64,000 nucleotides of DNA, taken from the NCBI GenBank assembly GCA_027487945.1, contig JAIYCQ010000018.1:62001-126000 (forward strand), read 5' to 3'. The position numbers and the translations under genes were made by a program. Under the pieces are notes generated by a model, which ran no database searches, was not told the origin of the DNA, and worked only from the letters and a program-made list of their open reading frames with translations. This document shows positions 1 through 8,730 of this stretch, in pieces (the first letter of the stretch is position 1; the number at the start of each line of letters is the position of its first letter). The DNA is from Caulobacteraceae bacterium (GTDB lineage Bacteria > Pseudomonadota > Alphaproteobacteria > Caulobacterales > Caulobacteraceae).

Positions 1-1407
1 GACGTTCTGTCGCTGATGAAGCGGCTGGCCGAAGGCCTGAAAGTCGCCCATGACTTGGGCGCCATTCACCGCGACATTTCCCCGGATAACATCCTGCTGC
101 CGGGCGAGCGGATCGAGTCGGCGACGATCATCGATTTTGGAATCGCCAAGGACCTGGAGTCCTCCCACGCCACCATCGTAGGCCACGGCTTCGCCGGGAA
201 GCTCGCCTTCGTGGCGCCCGAGCAGTTCGGTGACTTTGACCGCGCAATCGGTCCCTGGACGGACATCTACAGCCTCGGCCTGGTCATGCTCGCCGTTGCC
301 GCCGGCAAGAATGCCGATATGGGCTCGACCCTCGTCGAAGCCATCGACCGTCGCCGGGCCGGTCCCGACCTGTCGATCCTGGATCTCGCCCTGCAACCGC
401 TGTTCAGCCGCATGCTGGCAGCGAACCCGAAAGACCGCTTCCCGTCCATGGCCGAGTTGCTCGAAGCCATTGCGAAGACGGATCTCAACGGGCCGCCGCC
501 TGAATCGGTGCGGGAGGAAAGGGCGGGGAAGCCGCCGAAACCCCCAAAGCCACAGACGTCATCGAGGCAGGTCCGTTCGGCGAGGGCAGAGCTGTTCGCG
601 AACGACCTGGAGCTGGTTGAGCCACCCCCGCCCTCGCCACCCCAGCCGTCCCCGCCACCAGAGTCAGAGAAGCCGCCAGGGCCTCCCGAACCTGTCCCCG
701 AGCCGGAGCCCGCGAAGCCGCCGGAAGCCGAGCCCGTCATGGGCGCCTCCGCCCCGTCGACCGAACCCGCGCCCGAGGATGGCGTCAGCCGGTTCGATCT
801 GCAGGCGAGAAGCCGCAAGCGAGAGGGCGCCGGGCCGATGCTGCCGCTCGTCGCCAGTGTCGCGGTGCTGGCCCTGGCCGCGGGGGGCTGGTTTTTCCTT
901 CGGGAGCCTGCCGCCTCGCCGACTGAGAGAGAGGCAGCCAGGGCGGTCGATCCGGCCACACCCATGACCATGACCCGCGGCCAGGCTATGGCCCGGATCA
1001 GCGTCCGCATTCCCGGCGTCACCCTCGACGACTGGGTTGGCGCCGGCAAAGACGCCAGCGGCTACGGCTGCGACCGCCTGCGCCGCGAGACCGAGCAGTG
1101 GAACGTCTGCGGACCCGACGAAAAGACCCTCGGCAAGATTGCCTACGAAGTCCTCGGGACGCGGCCGCGGACGGACGCGCCGGAAGCCGCGCGAGTGGCC
1201 GAAATCCTGCTCTGGATCGTGGCTCCGCAGGCAGGACCCGAGGAAAAGGCGGCTATCGGCAAGGCCTTGCGCGCCCCGCGCAAGGCCGGCCGGCGGGTCA
1301 GCGTCGACCAGGGTGATGCGCGTATCCATCTGCTCACCGACCGTCGCGGCGCGCTGGCCTTCGCCACCATCCTGCCCATCGAGGCGGCGTCCGTCCCGGC
1401 TCGCTGA
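1..1407 (+). CDS. Membrane-anchored Ser/Thr protein kinase (5' end outside window)
   Basis: The reading frame is open from base 1, so the N-terminus (glycine loop and the ATP-binding lysine) lies upstream of the window. Visible parts of a Hanks-type kinase are the catalytic loop HRDISPDN (about residues 23-30, counting from base 1), the DFG motif near residue 45 and an APE motif near 71. After the kinase lobe comes a long proline- and glutamate-rich linker, one hydrophobic segment at about residues 281-299, and an outer domain of about 160 residues with two cysteines that I do not recognise. The expected topology is a cytoplasmic kinase with an extracytoplasmic C-terminal domain. The usual HRDxK lysine is a serine here; such variants are known among bacterial kinases, so activity is likely but not shown. 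No cognate phosphatase is seen nearby. Confidence 0.85.
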   Translation, partial: DVLSLMKRLAEGLKVAHDLGAIHRDISPDNILLPGERIESATIIDFGIAKDLESSHATIVGHGFAGKLAFVAPEQFGDFDRAIGPWTDIYSLGLVMLAVAAGKNADMGSTLVEAIDRRRAGPDLSILDLALQPLFSRMLAANPKDRFPSMAELLEAIAKTDLNGPPPESVREERAGKPPKPPKPQTSSRQVRSARAELFANDLELVEPPPPSPPQPSPPPESEKPPGPPEPVPEPEPAKPPEAEPVMGASAPSTEPAPEDGVSRFDLQARSRKREGAGPMLPLVASVAVLALAAGGWFFLREPAASPTEREAARAVDPATPMTMTRGQAMARISVRIPGVTLDDWVGAGKDASGYGCDRLRRETEQWNVCGPDEKTLGKIAYEVLGTRPRTDAPEAARVAEILLWIVAPQAGPEEKAAIGKALRAPRKAGRRVSVDQGDARIHLLTDRRGALAFATILPIEAASVPAR

Positions 1408-1521
1408 TCTGCCGACGGCGCCGCCGGCGAGGCTCTGCATACGTCCGGCATCGCTCTGCCTCCGCCACCATCCCGGTCCGCCCTCCATCGAGGCGGAACA
1501 GAGAAGCGCCCAGGCCCCTGC

Positions 1522-1739
1522 GACCGGGAACCGGCGATCGCGCAGCAGGGCGCCGATGTTCACGTCGCGGCCGCGGAAGTTGCGGAACGCCACCGCCGCC
1601 GGGACGGTTTTGCCGACGCTCATGATGGTGTCGTTCAGCCGCTTGCCGACCACCGGGCCATAGGGCCCGCCAGCGCGCGGGAGGCGGAGGCGACGGCGGC
1701 AAGGGCGGCCCCCGAGGCGAGGAAGCCGCGACGGTCCAT
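1522..1739 (-). pseudogene. Collapsed M3 peptidase remnant: signal peptide joined to C-terminal tail
   Basis: On the minus strand an ATG at 1739 opens a Tat/Sec-like leader (MDRRGFLASGAALAAV...ALA). In that frame it soon stops, but a one-base shift near 1663 continues into VGKRLNDTIMSVGKT and then FRGRDVNIGALLRDRRFP. This stretch of about 45 residues lines up with the extreme C-terminus of the intact M3 peptidase next door (AKRYKAIILAEGNT ... FRGRDPDVKALLKVRGFP). The whole catalytic body, about 650 residues including HExxH, is missing, and the frame has no stop at the expected end. I read this as a tandem paralogue that lost its middle by deletion and then decayed. A sequencing error could explain the frameshift but not the missing body. 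Confidence 0.75.
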
Positions 1740-1807
1740 GAAGTCCCCCACGGGATGAGAAGGAAAAAGGGCCGCGGCTCGTTCGAACCGCGGCCCCTGG
1801 ATCGGCT

Positions 1808-3982
1808 CTAGTTGGTCGGGAAGCCCCGGACCTTGAGCAGCGCCTTCACGTCCGGGTCACGGCCGCGGAACCGGCGGTAGGCGTCGGCCCGGTCGGTCGT
1901 GTTGCCCTCGGCCAGGATGATCGCCTTGTAGCGTTTGGCGATGTCCGGATTGAACACGTCGCCGGACTCCTCGAAGTAGGCCCAGGTGTCGGCGTCCATC
2001 ACTTCCGACCACAGGTAGGAATAGTAGCCGGCCGAGTAGGCGTCGGAGGTGAACAGGTGATTGAACTGCGGCAGGCGGTGCCGCATCACGATCTCCTTCG
2101 GCATTCCCAGACGCGCCAGGCTCTCGCGCTCGAAGGCGTCGATGTCGGTCGGCGGGGTGGCCTGGGTGTGGAGGTCCATGTCGACCAGCGCCGAGGACAG
2201 GTAGCTGACCGTGGCGTAGCCCTGGTTGAAGGTGCCCGACGCCTCGATCTTGTCGACCAGCGACTGCGGCATCGGCTGGCCCGTTTCGACATGCTTCATG
2301 AAGCCGTCGAGGATCGGCCGGCTCAGCACCCAGTGCTCATGGACCTGCGAGGGGTACTCGACATAGTCCCGCGGCGTGTTGCCCAGCGCCGGGTAGGTCA
2401 CCGTCGAGGACAGGTAGTGCAGGGCGTGGCCGAACTCGTGGAACAGGGTCTCGGCGTCGTCCAGCGAGATCAGCAGCGGCTGGCCGGCCTCCGCCTTGAT
2501 GAAGTTGTTGTTGTTCGAGGCCAGGACGTTCTCGGCGCCGTCGTAGGTCGAGTGCGCGCGGTAGGTCGTCATCCAGGCGCCCGAGCGCTTGCCCGGACGG
2601 GCGAAGTCGTCGGAGTAGAACAGCCCGATGTGGCGGCCGCTGGCCTTGTCCTTGACCTCGAACACCTCGACGTCGGGATGGAAGCCGGGAACGGTTCCCG
2701 CGGCCAGAGGGATGAAGTCAAAGCCATACAGGCGCTGGGCCATGTAGAAGGCGCCGCGCTTGACGTTGTTGAGCTCGAAGTAGGGCTTCATCTCGTTGGC
2801 GTCGAGGTCGTACTTCGCCTTCCGGACCTTCTCGGCGTAGTAGAGATAGTCCCAGGGCTCGATGTCATGGCCGGCGATCTGGCGCATGTCGGCCACTTCC
2901 TCGGCGACGCGCGCCTTGGCCGGGGCCCAGACGCGGTTCATCAGGTCCATCGCCGCGGCCGGGGTCCTGGCCATGGTGTCCTGCATCCGCCAGTCGGCGT
3001 GGTGGGCGAAGCCCAGCAGCTTGGCCCGCTCGGCCCGCAGCTTCACGATCTGGGCGATGGTGGCGTTGGTGTCGTTGGCGTCGCCGTTGTCGCCCCGGTT
3101 CACGAACTTGCGCCAGACCTGCTCGCGCAGACCGCGGTCGCTGGCGAAGGTCAGGAACGGATCGACGCTGGACCGGGTGTTGACGATAGCCCAGCCCTGG
3201 ACGTTGCGCGCCTTGGCGGCGGCGGCGGCGGCGGCCTTGTTGGACGCCGGCATGCCGGCCGTGCCCGCTTCGGTCGGAATGACCGTCCAGGTCTTTTCGT
3301 CAGCGACGACCTTCTGGCCGAAGCTGGTGAAGGCGTTGGAGAGGGCGGTGTTGATGCGGCCCAGCTCGGCCTTGCCGGCCGCGTCGAGCGCCGCGCCGTT
3401 GCGGATGAAGCCGTCGCGGCTGCGCTCGGCCAGCCGGGTCTGCTCGGCGGTCAGACCCGCCGCCACCGCGCCTTCGGCCACGGACTTCACGCGCCGGAAC
3501 AGCGCCTCATTGAAGGTAATCTCGTCGCCGGCGGCCGACAGAAGGGGCGAGACCTCGGTGTCGATCGCCTCGTACTCGCTCGAGCCGATGTTGCTGGTCA
3601 TCACGCCGAAGATCGACAGCGCGCGGTCGAGCGGGGCGCCGGCCATCTGCATGGCCACCAGGGTGTTGGCGAAGGTCGGCGGCTCGGGATTGTTGGCGAT
3701 CGCCAGGATCTCGGCGCGCTGCAGATCGATGCCTTCGAGGATGGCTTCGCGCAGCTTGGGCCCCGTGACCTTGTCCCAGGGGGGCACGCCGCCGTAGGGG
3801 CCGGTCCAGGTCTGCAGAAGTTCGGCCCTGGGCGTCAGTTTCGGCAGGACCGCGCGGGCGACGGCGGCGTCCTGGGCCAGGGTGCCGGGCGCGGCGCCGC
3901 CGCCGACGAGACCGCCGGCCGAGGCGCAGCCGGAAACGGCGAAGAGGCTCGCGGCCCCGACGATGAGTTGGCGTCGATGCAT
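1808..3982 (-). CDS. M3 family metallopeptidase (dipeptidyl carboxypeptidase type), lipoprotein
   Basis: This zinc peptidase of the M3/Dcp family cleaves small peptides. The zinc motif HEFGH is at residues 515-519, and the tail FRGRDPDVKALL is typical of the family. The start is placed at ATG 3982 because it gives a clean lipoprotein leader (MHRRQLIVGAASLFAVSGC, Cys at residue 19); the frame is open further upstream, but that extension would bury the leader. Length is 724 residues, near the usual 680-720. The lipid anchor places it in the periplasm or at a membrane. It is divergent from murI, with a 125-base gap holding both promoters. A collapsed paralogue lies just downstream. Confidence 0.93.
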   Translation of the reverse strand: MHRRQLIVGAASLFAVSGCASAGGLVGGGAAPGTLAQDAAVARAVLPKLTPRAELLQTWTGPYGGVPPWDKVTGPKLREAILEGIDLQRAEILAIANNPEPPTFANTLVAMQMAGAPLDRALSIFGVMTSNIGSSEYEAIDTEVSPLLSAAGDEITFNEALFRRVKSVAEGAVAAGLTAEQTRLAERSRDGFIRNGAALDAAGKAELGRINTALSNAFTSFGQKVVADEKTWTVIPTEAGTAGMPASNKAAAAAAAKARNVQGWAIVNTRSSVDPFLTFASDRGLREQVWRKFVNRGDNGDANDTNATIAQIVKLRAERAKLLGFAHHADWRMQDTMARTPAAAMDLMNRVWAPAKARVAEEVADMRQIAGHDIEPWDYLYYAEKVRKAKYDLDANEMKPYFELNNVKRGAFYMAQRLYGFDFIPLAAGTVPGFHPDVEVFEVKDKASGRHIGLFYSDDFARPGKRSGAWMTTYRAHSTYDGAENVLASNNNNFIKAEAGQPLLISLDDAETLFHEFGHALHYLSSTVTYPALGNTPRDYVEYPSQVHEHWVLSRPILDGFMKHVETGQPMPQSLVDKIEASGTFNQGYATVSYLSSALVDMDLHTQATPPTDIDAFERESLARLGMPKEIVMRHRLPQFNHLFTSDAYSAGYYSYLWSEVMDADTWAYFEESGDVFNPDIAKRYKAIILAEGNTTDRADAYRRFRGRDPDVKALLKVRGFPTN

Positions 3983-4107
3983 GATCGCTCCGTGATCAAA
4001 AACTTTGGGCAGGACCGTAGGCCCATTCCGCCTGACGGTCACATGAACGGACTGTAATGACCGTCATACGCTTCCGTTGGGCGAAGCGGACCTCTAAAGC
4101 GAAATGC

Positions 4108-4959
4108 ATGTCCATCGGCGTCTTCGATTCCGGCGTGGGCGGCCTGACCGTCCACAGAGCGCTTGTCGAGCGCTTCCCTTCGGCTGACTTCATCTATCTC
4201 GCCGACCAGGCCAACGCCCCCTATGGCGGGCGCCCGGGCGAGGAGGTTGTCGACCTGACCCGGGCCGGCTGCGTCCGCCTGTTCGAGGCCGGCGCCAGCG
4301 TGGTGGTCCTGGCCTGCAACACAGCCTCGGCCATCGCGCTGCGGCGCCTGCAGCAGACCTGGCTGCCGGGCTACCGGCGCGAGACAGGCCGGGCGCTGAA
4401 TGTGCTCGGGATTATCGTCCCGACCATAGAGGCGGCCACCGGCCTGCCCTGGGAGCACGAGGCCGACCGGCGCGGGGAGCAGGTGCAGAAGGTCGATGTG
4501 CTGGGCGTCTTCTCGACCCCGGGCACGGCCGGCAGCCGGGTGTTCGAGATCGAGATCGACAAGCGCAAGCAGGACCTGGCCGTCTTCTCCGAGCCCTGCC
4601 CCAACCTGGCCCGGCTTATAGAGCAGGACGCCGCGCGCAAGGTGCTTGCGGGCGAGATCGCCGGCCATGTCGAGGCCCTGCGCCGCCGGATCGGTCGTCA
4701 TCCGGATCGCGCGGTCCTGGGCTGCACCCACTACGAGATCGTGGCCGACCTGTTCCGCGAGGCCCTGCCGCCAGGCACGCCGCTGATCCACCAGCCGGAC
4801 TCCACAGCGACTGCCCTCGCCCGCTACTTTGAGCGCCACCCCGAGTATGACCTGGGAACCTCCGGCGGGCGCCGCTTTCTGACCACCGGGACGCCCGGCC
4901 CCCAGAACGGCCTGGTCGCTGCCTTCTGGGGCGGGCCGCTGGCCTTCGAGGCGGCTTAG
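4108..4959 (+). CDS. murI: Glutamate racemase
   Basis: Interconverts L- and D-glutamate to supply D-Glu for peptidoglycan. The motifs are FDSGVGG near the N-terminus, ADQANAPYG, the first catalytic cysteine in ACNTAS (C70) and the second in GCTHYE (C206). The start chosen is ATG 4108, which gives 283 residues and places the FDSGVGG motif at residue 5, as in the family; the frame is open 17 codons further upstream, but that extension is basic and not conserved-looking. The gene stands alone, divergent from the M3 peptidase gene. Confidence 0.95.
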   Translation: MSIGVFDSGVGGLTVHRALVERFPSADFIYLADQANAPYGGRPGEEVVDLTRAGCVRLFEAGASVVVLACNTASAIALRRLQQTWLPGYRRETGRALNVLGIIVPTIEAATGLPWEHEADRRGEQVQKVDVLGVFSTPGTAGSRVFEIEIDKRKQDLAVFSEPCPNLARLIEQDAARKVLAGEIAGHVEALRRRIGRHPDRAVLGCTHYEIVADLFREALPPGTPLIHQPDSTATALARYFERHPEYDLGTSGGRRFLTTGTPGPQNGLVAAFWGGPLAFEAA

Positions 4960-5033
4960 CGCGCGGTCAGGCCCGCCTTGAACGCCCCCTCAACTCATGG
5001 TCCCCTGACCGACTGACACAGGGAGGCGCCGTG

Positions 5034-5558
5034 ATGAGGCTTGCTGTTCTGGCCGTCGCGGCGGCGCTGTGTGGCGTCTGCCCGGCACATGCCGAAGTGA
5101 AATCGATCTGGGAAGCCGGGGTCAGGCTTGAGAACAGGGTCACCATCGCCGCGCCGCCGGACGAGGTCTATGCGGCGCTGGGCGACATCGGGAAGTGGTG
5201 GGAGAGCGCGCACACCTACAGCGGCGATGCAGCCAACATGACCATGGCGCTGCAGCCCGGCGCCTGCTTCTGCGAGACGCTCCCCGGCGGCGGCGTCAAA
5301 CATGGCGAGGTGGTGCTGGCCTGGCCCGGGCGGTTGCTGCGTATCCACGGGGCCTTCGGGCCGCTGCAGGATGAGGGCCCCTCCGGCGCCCTGACCTTCA
5401 CCTTGAAGGCCGTGGAGGGCGGGACCGAGGTGGTCCAGACCTATAACCTCGGCGGCCTGCGCCCCGAGATGGTCGCGATCGCGCCGGTGTTCGATCGCGT
5501 GATGGGCGGCCAGCTGTCGCGGTTCAAACGATACGTTGAGACCGGCGCGCCGCAGTAG
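5034..5558 (+). CDS. Secreted SRPBCC-fold (START/Bet v1-like) protein
   Basis: The 174-residue protein begins with a signal peptide ending near AHA, followed by a domain of the SRPBCC type: an opening beta strand with VTIAAPPDEVYAALGDIGKWW, alternating strands, and a long C-terminal helix (RPEMVAIAPVFDRVMGGQLSRFKRYVE). Such folds bind hydrophobic ligands; the ligand is unknown. ATG 5034 is preferred over the adjacent GTG 5031 because GGAGG lies seven bases upstream of it. It ends five bases from the stop of a small convergent membrane-protein ORF. Confidence 0.8.
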   Translation: MRLAVLAVAAALCGVCPAHAEVKSIWEAGVRLENRVTIAAPPDEVYAALGDIGKWWESAHTYSGDAANMTMALQPGACFCETLPGGGVKHGEVVLAWPGRLLRIHGAFGPLQDEGPSGALTFTLKAVEGGTEVVQTYNLGGLRPEMVAIAPVFDRVMGGQLSRFKRYVETGAPQ

Positions 5559-5563
5559 GGCGG

Positions 5564-5704
5564 CTAGGCGTCGGGTGTCGGCGGCGGAGTCGGAGCCCGG
5601 GCGGTGCGCAGTTGCTGTGCTTCCGGGAAGAAGAAGGTCACCACCGGGATCAGCAGCGCGGCGACGACGAGGCAGGCGAGGGAAATTCCGAAGGTCCAGA
5701 TCAC
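5564..5704 (-). CDS. Predicted 46-residue single-pass membrane protein
   Basis: From GTG 5704 the minus strand reads IWTFGISLACLVVAALLIP, then VVTFFFPEAQQLRTARAP, and a proline-rich end. It has one strongly hydrophobic segment (about residues 2-26) and a short polar tail. The frame is closed by a stop about 20 codons upstream of the GTG. The hydrophobic pattern is unlike the Arg/Pro-rich products of most antisense frames here, which suggests a real gene. The ribosome site is weak and no family is recognised, so this is tentative. Confidence 0.45.
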   Translation of the reverse strand: MIWTFGISLACLVVAALLIPVVTFFFPEAQQLRTARAPTPPPTPDA

Positions 5705-6049
5705 GGTGGGCAGGTCTCGGGGGGCGCCAGGCCGGAGTGGTTCGACCGCCGGGGCGGTTCACTCTCGACGGCGGCCTTCACTAGGCCGCTCATATGGGGT
5801 GTCCGCGCCTGATTGCGAGGAGGGCCGGGAGCCCCTCGCCCCGGCGGAGGGGGGAGATGGGCCGAGGAGCTCCCGGGTCACGCGACCCCGGGGGGCGTGG
5901 GTCGCGCGCTGGTCTCGGTCGGCGTCATGTCAGCACGCCGGACAGTCAGAGCGTTAGGCGGACGCTGAATATAAATCCAATCGATCTTTCTTTCCGGCTC
6001 GATAGATCGGATCATTGCCCGGCCCGCTGGCGAGGTCTATCCTGGCCCG
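5705..6049. other. Intergenic region upstream of oxyR
   Basis: About 345 bases without a supported gene. The left two thirds are GC-rich. The last 100 bases before oxyR contain an unusually AT-rich patch (about 5966-6025, with AATATAAATCC and two GAT-rich segments around ATCGATC and ATAGATC), which is the likely oxyR promoter. I could not match a full OxyR consensus. No katG or ahpC gene is divergent here. Confidence 0.5.
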
Positions 6050-6952
6050 ATGCTCCCCACCCTGCGCCAGCTCCAGTACCTGAAGCTCCTTGCCGACCAC
6101 GGCTCGTTCAGCCGCGCGGCAGAGGCGGCGCACGTCACCCAGCCGACGCTGTCGGCGGGCATCGCCGAACTGGAGAAGATCCTCGGCGCGCCGGTCGTCG
6201 ACCGCGCCCGCTCCGGCGTAATCCTCACGGCCGCCGGCCAGGAAGCGGTGCGTCGCGCGCGGGTCATCCTCGACCAGGCCGAGGATCTGGTGCAGGCCGC
6301 CCAGGGCGCCGGACAGCCGCTGAGCGGCCGCTTCCGGCTGGGCGTCATCCCGACCATCGCCCCCTTCCTGCTGCCCCGGGCCCTGCCGGTGCTGCGCGCG
6401 ACCTTTCCCAAGCTGCGGCTGTTCCTGCGCGAGGACCTGACGCACCGGCTGATCACCAGCCTGCGGGCCGGAGCCCTGGACGCGGCGCTGATCGCCCTGC
6501 CCTACGACATGGCGGGCCTGAACTGGGCCCATGTGGCGGACGACGAACTGCTGGCCGCCGTGCCCGACGGGCATCCGATCCTGGGCAAGTCGAACAGGAT
6601 CAATCCCGAGAGCCTGGCCCCCAAGGACCTGATCCTGCTGGAGGACGGCCACTGCCTGCGCGACCACGCCCTGGCCGCCTGTGGGCTCGAGCCGCCGCGC
6701 TCGACCGACGAGGAGACCTTCGCGGCCACCTCCCTGCCGACCCTGGTGCAGATGGTCGGCTCGGGCCTGGGCGTCTCGTTCCTGCCGGCCATGGCGGTCA
6801 ACGCCGGCCTGACCGAGCACGTCAACGTCACCACCCGCCCCCTCCAGGCCGACCACCCCAGCCGCGAGATCGTCGTGGCCTGGCGCGCCGGGTCGAGCCG
6901 CGCGGCCGAGGGGCGGCTGCTGGCCGAGGTGCTGCAGGGCCTCCAGGCCTAG
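6050..6952 (+). CDS. oxyR: Hydrogen peroxide sensor, LysR family
   Basis: This 300-residue LysR-type regulator has an N-terminal winged helix (LRQLQYLKLLADHGSFSRAAEAAHVTQPTLS). The redox signature EDGHCLRDHALAAC places two cysteines at 202 and 211 with the nine-residue spacing of E. coli OxyR C199/C208, which form the disulfide on peroxide exposure. This distinguishes it from generic LysR proteins. Start ATG 6050 gives the standard N-terminus. Peroxidase genes often sit next to oxyR, but none is visible here. Its stop codon overlaps that of the convergent epimerase gene (6949-6952). Confidence 0.93.
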   Translation: MLPTLRQLQYLKLLADHGSFSRAAEAAHVTQPTLSAGIAELEKILGAPVVDRARSGVILTAAGQEAVRRARVILDQAEDLVQAAQGAGQPLSGRFRLGVIPTIAPFLLPRALPVLRATFPKLRLFLREDLTHRLITSLRAGALDAALIALPYDMAGLNWAHVADDELLAAVPDGHPILGKSNRINPESLAPKDLILLEDGHCLRDHALAACGLEPPRSTDEETFAATSLPTLVQMVGSGLGVSFLPAMAVNAGLTEHVNVTTRPLQADHPSREIVVAWRAGSSRAAEGRLLAEVLQGLQA

Positions 6953-7977
6953 AGCAGCTTCTGGCCAACCAGGCTGCGGGCGGTATCGACGATCATCGCG
7001 TCATTGCTGCGCGGCGCCCAGCCCAGGGTCTCAATCGCCTTCGCCGATGAGCACGGCCGGTGCTTGTCGAGTTCGAAGAGGCGATCACGGACGAGGGGGT
7101 CGAAGGCCGCGGCCAGGCGGATGACCCAGTTGGGGACGCCGCGGGTCGGGACCTTGCGCGAGTCCGAGGGCATCTGCGCGCGCAGCACCGCGGCGATATC
7201 CTTCATCCAGTAGAACGCCCCGGCGCCGAGAAACCGCTCGCCGGCGGCTGCCGGATGGGTCATGGCGCGCACATGGAGGTCGGCGATGTCCCGCACATCG
7301 ACCAGGGGCCAGCCGAAGCGCGGCAGGCCCGGCAGGTCGCCCTGCATCAGTTTCCGGACGATCTCGATCGAGGCCGAGAAGTCGCTGCCCAGCACCGGGC
7401 CGAGCACCGCGCCCGGGCAGACCGTGGTCAACTCCAGCGCACCGCCCTCCGCCTTGTGCCAGGCCCAGGCGGCCCGTTCGGCGATGGTCTTGGAACGCTC
7501 ATAGGCCGAGGTGTCCTTGCGGTTGGTCTCGTCGGACCAGTCGGCCTCGGTGAAGGGGACGTCGCGGCTGCCCCGACCGTAACAGATGGCGGCCGTCGAA
7601 GCGGTCATCACCACCCGCTTCACGCCGGCCTCGCGGGCCGCCTTCAGGACCCGCAGGGCGCCGTCGCGGGCCGGGCGGACCAGCTCGTCGTCATCCTTGG
7701 GGTTGGAGGTCGGCAGCGGCGAGGCGACATGGAGCACGTAGTCGCAGCCCGCGACCGCGTCCGGCCAGCCGTCGTCGGCGTTGAGGTCGGCCGCCACGAA
7801 GGACAGCTGGTCGCCCAGGTCGATCAGCTGCGACAAGGACGCGCGGACCTCGGCCTCGCGCGACAGCGACCGCACCGTTGTGCGGACGCGCCAGCCCTCG
7901 CTGATCAGCTGGGCAATACAGAAGCCCGCGATGTAGCCTGAGCCCCCGGTAACCAGCACCGTGCCGCGTTCGATCAT
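6949..7977 (-). CDS. NAD(P)-dependent epimerase/dihydroflavonol-reductase-like protein (extended SDR)
   Basis: The 342-residue extended short-chain dehydrogenase has the nucleotide motif TGGSGYIAG at the N-terminus, a SPLPTS segment, and the catalytic YERSK (Tyr/Lys). It resembles the family that reduces aldehydes and ketones (dihydroflavonol 4-reductase-like). The substrate cannot be told from sequence. It is divergent from a TetR regulator with only 49 bases between the starts, so it is the likely regulated target. Its stop overlaps oxyR's stop tail to tail. Confidence 0.85.
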   Translation of the reverse strand: MIERGTVLVTGGSGYIAGFCIAQLISEGWRVRTTVRSLSREAEVRASLSQLIDLGDQLSFVAADLNADDGWPDAVAGCDYVLHVASPLPTSNPKDDDELVRPARDGALRVLKAAREAGVKRVVMTASTAAICYGRGSRDVPFTEADWSDETNRKDTSAYERSKTIAERAAWAWHKAEGGALELTTVCPGAVLGPVLGSDFSASIEIVRKLMQGDLPGLPRFGWPLVDVRDIADLHVRAMTHPAAAGERFLGAGAFYWMKDIAAVLRAQMPSDSRKVPTRGVPNWVIRLAAAFDPLVRDRLFELDKHRPCSSAKAIETLGWAPRSNDAMIVDTARSLVGQKLL

Positions 7978-8005
7978 GACGAGCCTCCTATCGTGATGCC
8001 GCAGG

Positions 8006-8031
8006 GTATGACATAATACGCATCAAATGTC
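8006..8031. promoter_or_regulatory. Candidate TetR operator between epimerase and tetR
   Basis: The 49-base divergent gap contains overlapping small inverted repeats: GTAT-GACATA-ATAC (8006-8019) and GACAT...ATGTC (8010-8014 and 8027-8031), the second reaching the tetR start codon. A CATAAT at 8012-8017 could be a -10 box. The arms are only 4-5 bases, so this is a weak prediction based mainly on position. Confidence 0.35.
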
Positions 8032-8611
8032 TAATTCGTCAGATCATAACCGGCGACGGGCGCTGGAGGCGGCGCGCGAGGTGTTCGCCCGCTACGGCTT
8101 CCAGCGAGCCGGCATGGCCGACATCGCCCGCGAGGCCGGCGTGTCGCGCCCCGCCCTCTATGTCTGGTTCGAGAACAAGGCCGCGCTGTTCCGGGCCCTC
8201 GCCGAGCATCTCAAGGACGAAGCCCTGAGCGGCGCGCGCGCGGCCTGGCGGGAGGATGCGGGCTTTGCGGCCAATCTCGAGGCCACGATCCTGGCCAAGG
8301 ACCTCACCTTCTTCCGTCTGCTGCACGCTTCGCCGCACGGCGCGGAGTTGATGGCGGTGGACGCGACCGTGACCGCGACCATCGCCGGCGCGCTGGATAC
8401 CGGCTTCGCGGCCATCCTCACCGAGCGTGCAGCGGACCTGTCCGATGCCGGTCTTGTTGACCTCGATGCTTTCGGCGACGCGCCGGCCTTTGGGCGGACC
8501 GTCGCCCTGCTGGCCAGCGGTGTGAAGCACGAGGTGCGGGACGAGGCGACCTATCTGGCGGGCCTGCGGGCCCTTTGCCGGCTCGTGGCCCACGCAACGG
8601 CCCCGCGCTGA
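8027..8611 (+). CDS. TetR/AcrR family transcriptional regulator
   Basis: The 194-residue protein has a TetR N-terminal DNA-binding domain: AREVFARYGFQRAGMADIAREAGVSRPALYVWFENKAALF (about residues 15-55). The rest is an all-helical ligand domain with no assignable ligand. It is transcribed away from the epimerase gene, a common layout in which the repressor controls both genes from the shared gap. The next gene starts 119 bases downstream with its own promoter. Confidence 0.9.
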   Translation: MSNSSDHNRRRALEAAREVFARYGFQRAGMADIAREAGVSRPALYVWFENKAALFRALAEHLKDEALSGARAAWREDAGFAANLEATILAKDLTFFRLLHASPHGAELMAVDATVTATIAGALDTGFAAILTERAADLSDAGLVDLDAFGDAPAFGRTVALLASGVKHEVRDEATYLAGLRALCRLVAHATAPR

Positions 8612-8652
8612 TCAAGGCATAGCCTCGCCGCGATCGGACGAGCCAGCGCACA

Positions 8653-8713
8653 CAATCCGATATATCGATCTTGACAGGCCGCCAATCCGATATATCTATG
8701 TTTTCGATATATC
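8653..8713 (+). promoter_or_regulatory. Three GATATATC operator copies and a -35 box before the His-rich PadR gene
   Basis: GATATATC occurs at 8659-8666, 8689-8696 and 8706-8713. The first is inside the perfect palindrome CGATATATCG. The first two share CAATCCGATATATC and are spaced exactly 30 bases. A perfect -35 hexamer TTGACA lies at 8671-8676 between copies one and two; copy two falls in the spacer/-10 zone and copy three between the promoter and the start codon. This is the expected layout of an autorepressed promoter. Confidence 0.75.
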
Positions 8714-8730
8714 TAGAAAGGCTCTAAAAC

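Noticed and set aside
5960-6049. OxyR binding site in the oxyR promoter
   Set aside because: Only scattered GATAG/ATCGAT pieces were found; the four-part OxyR consensus could not be built.
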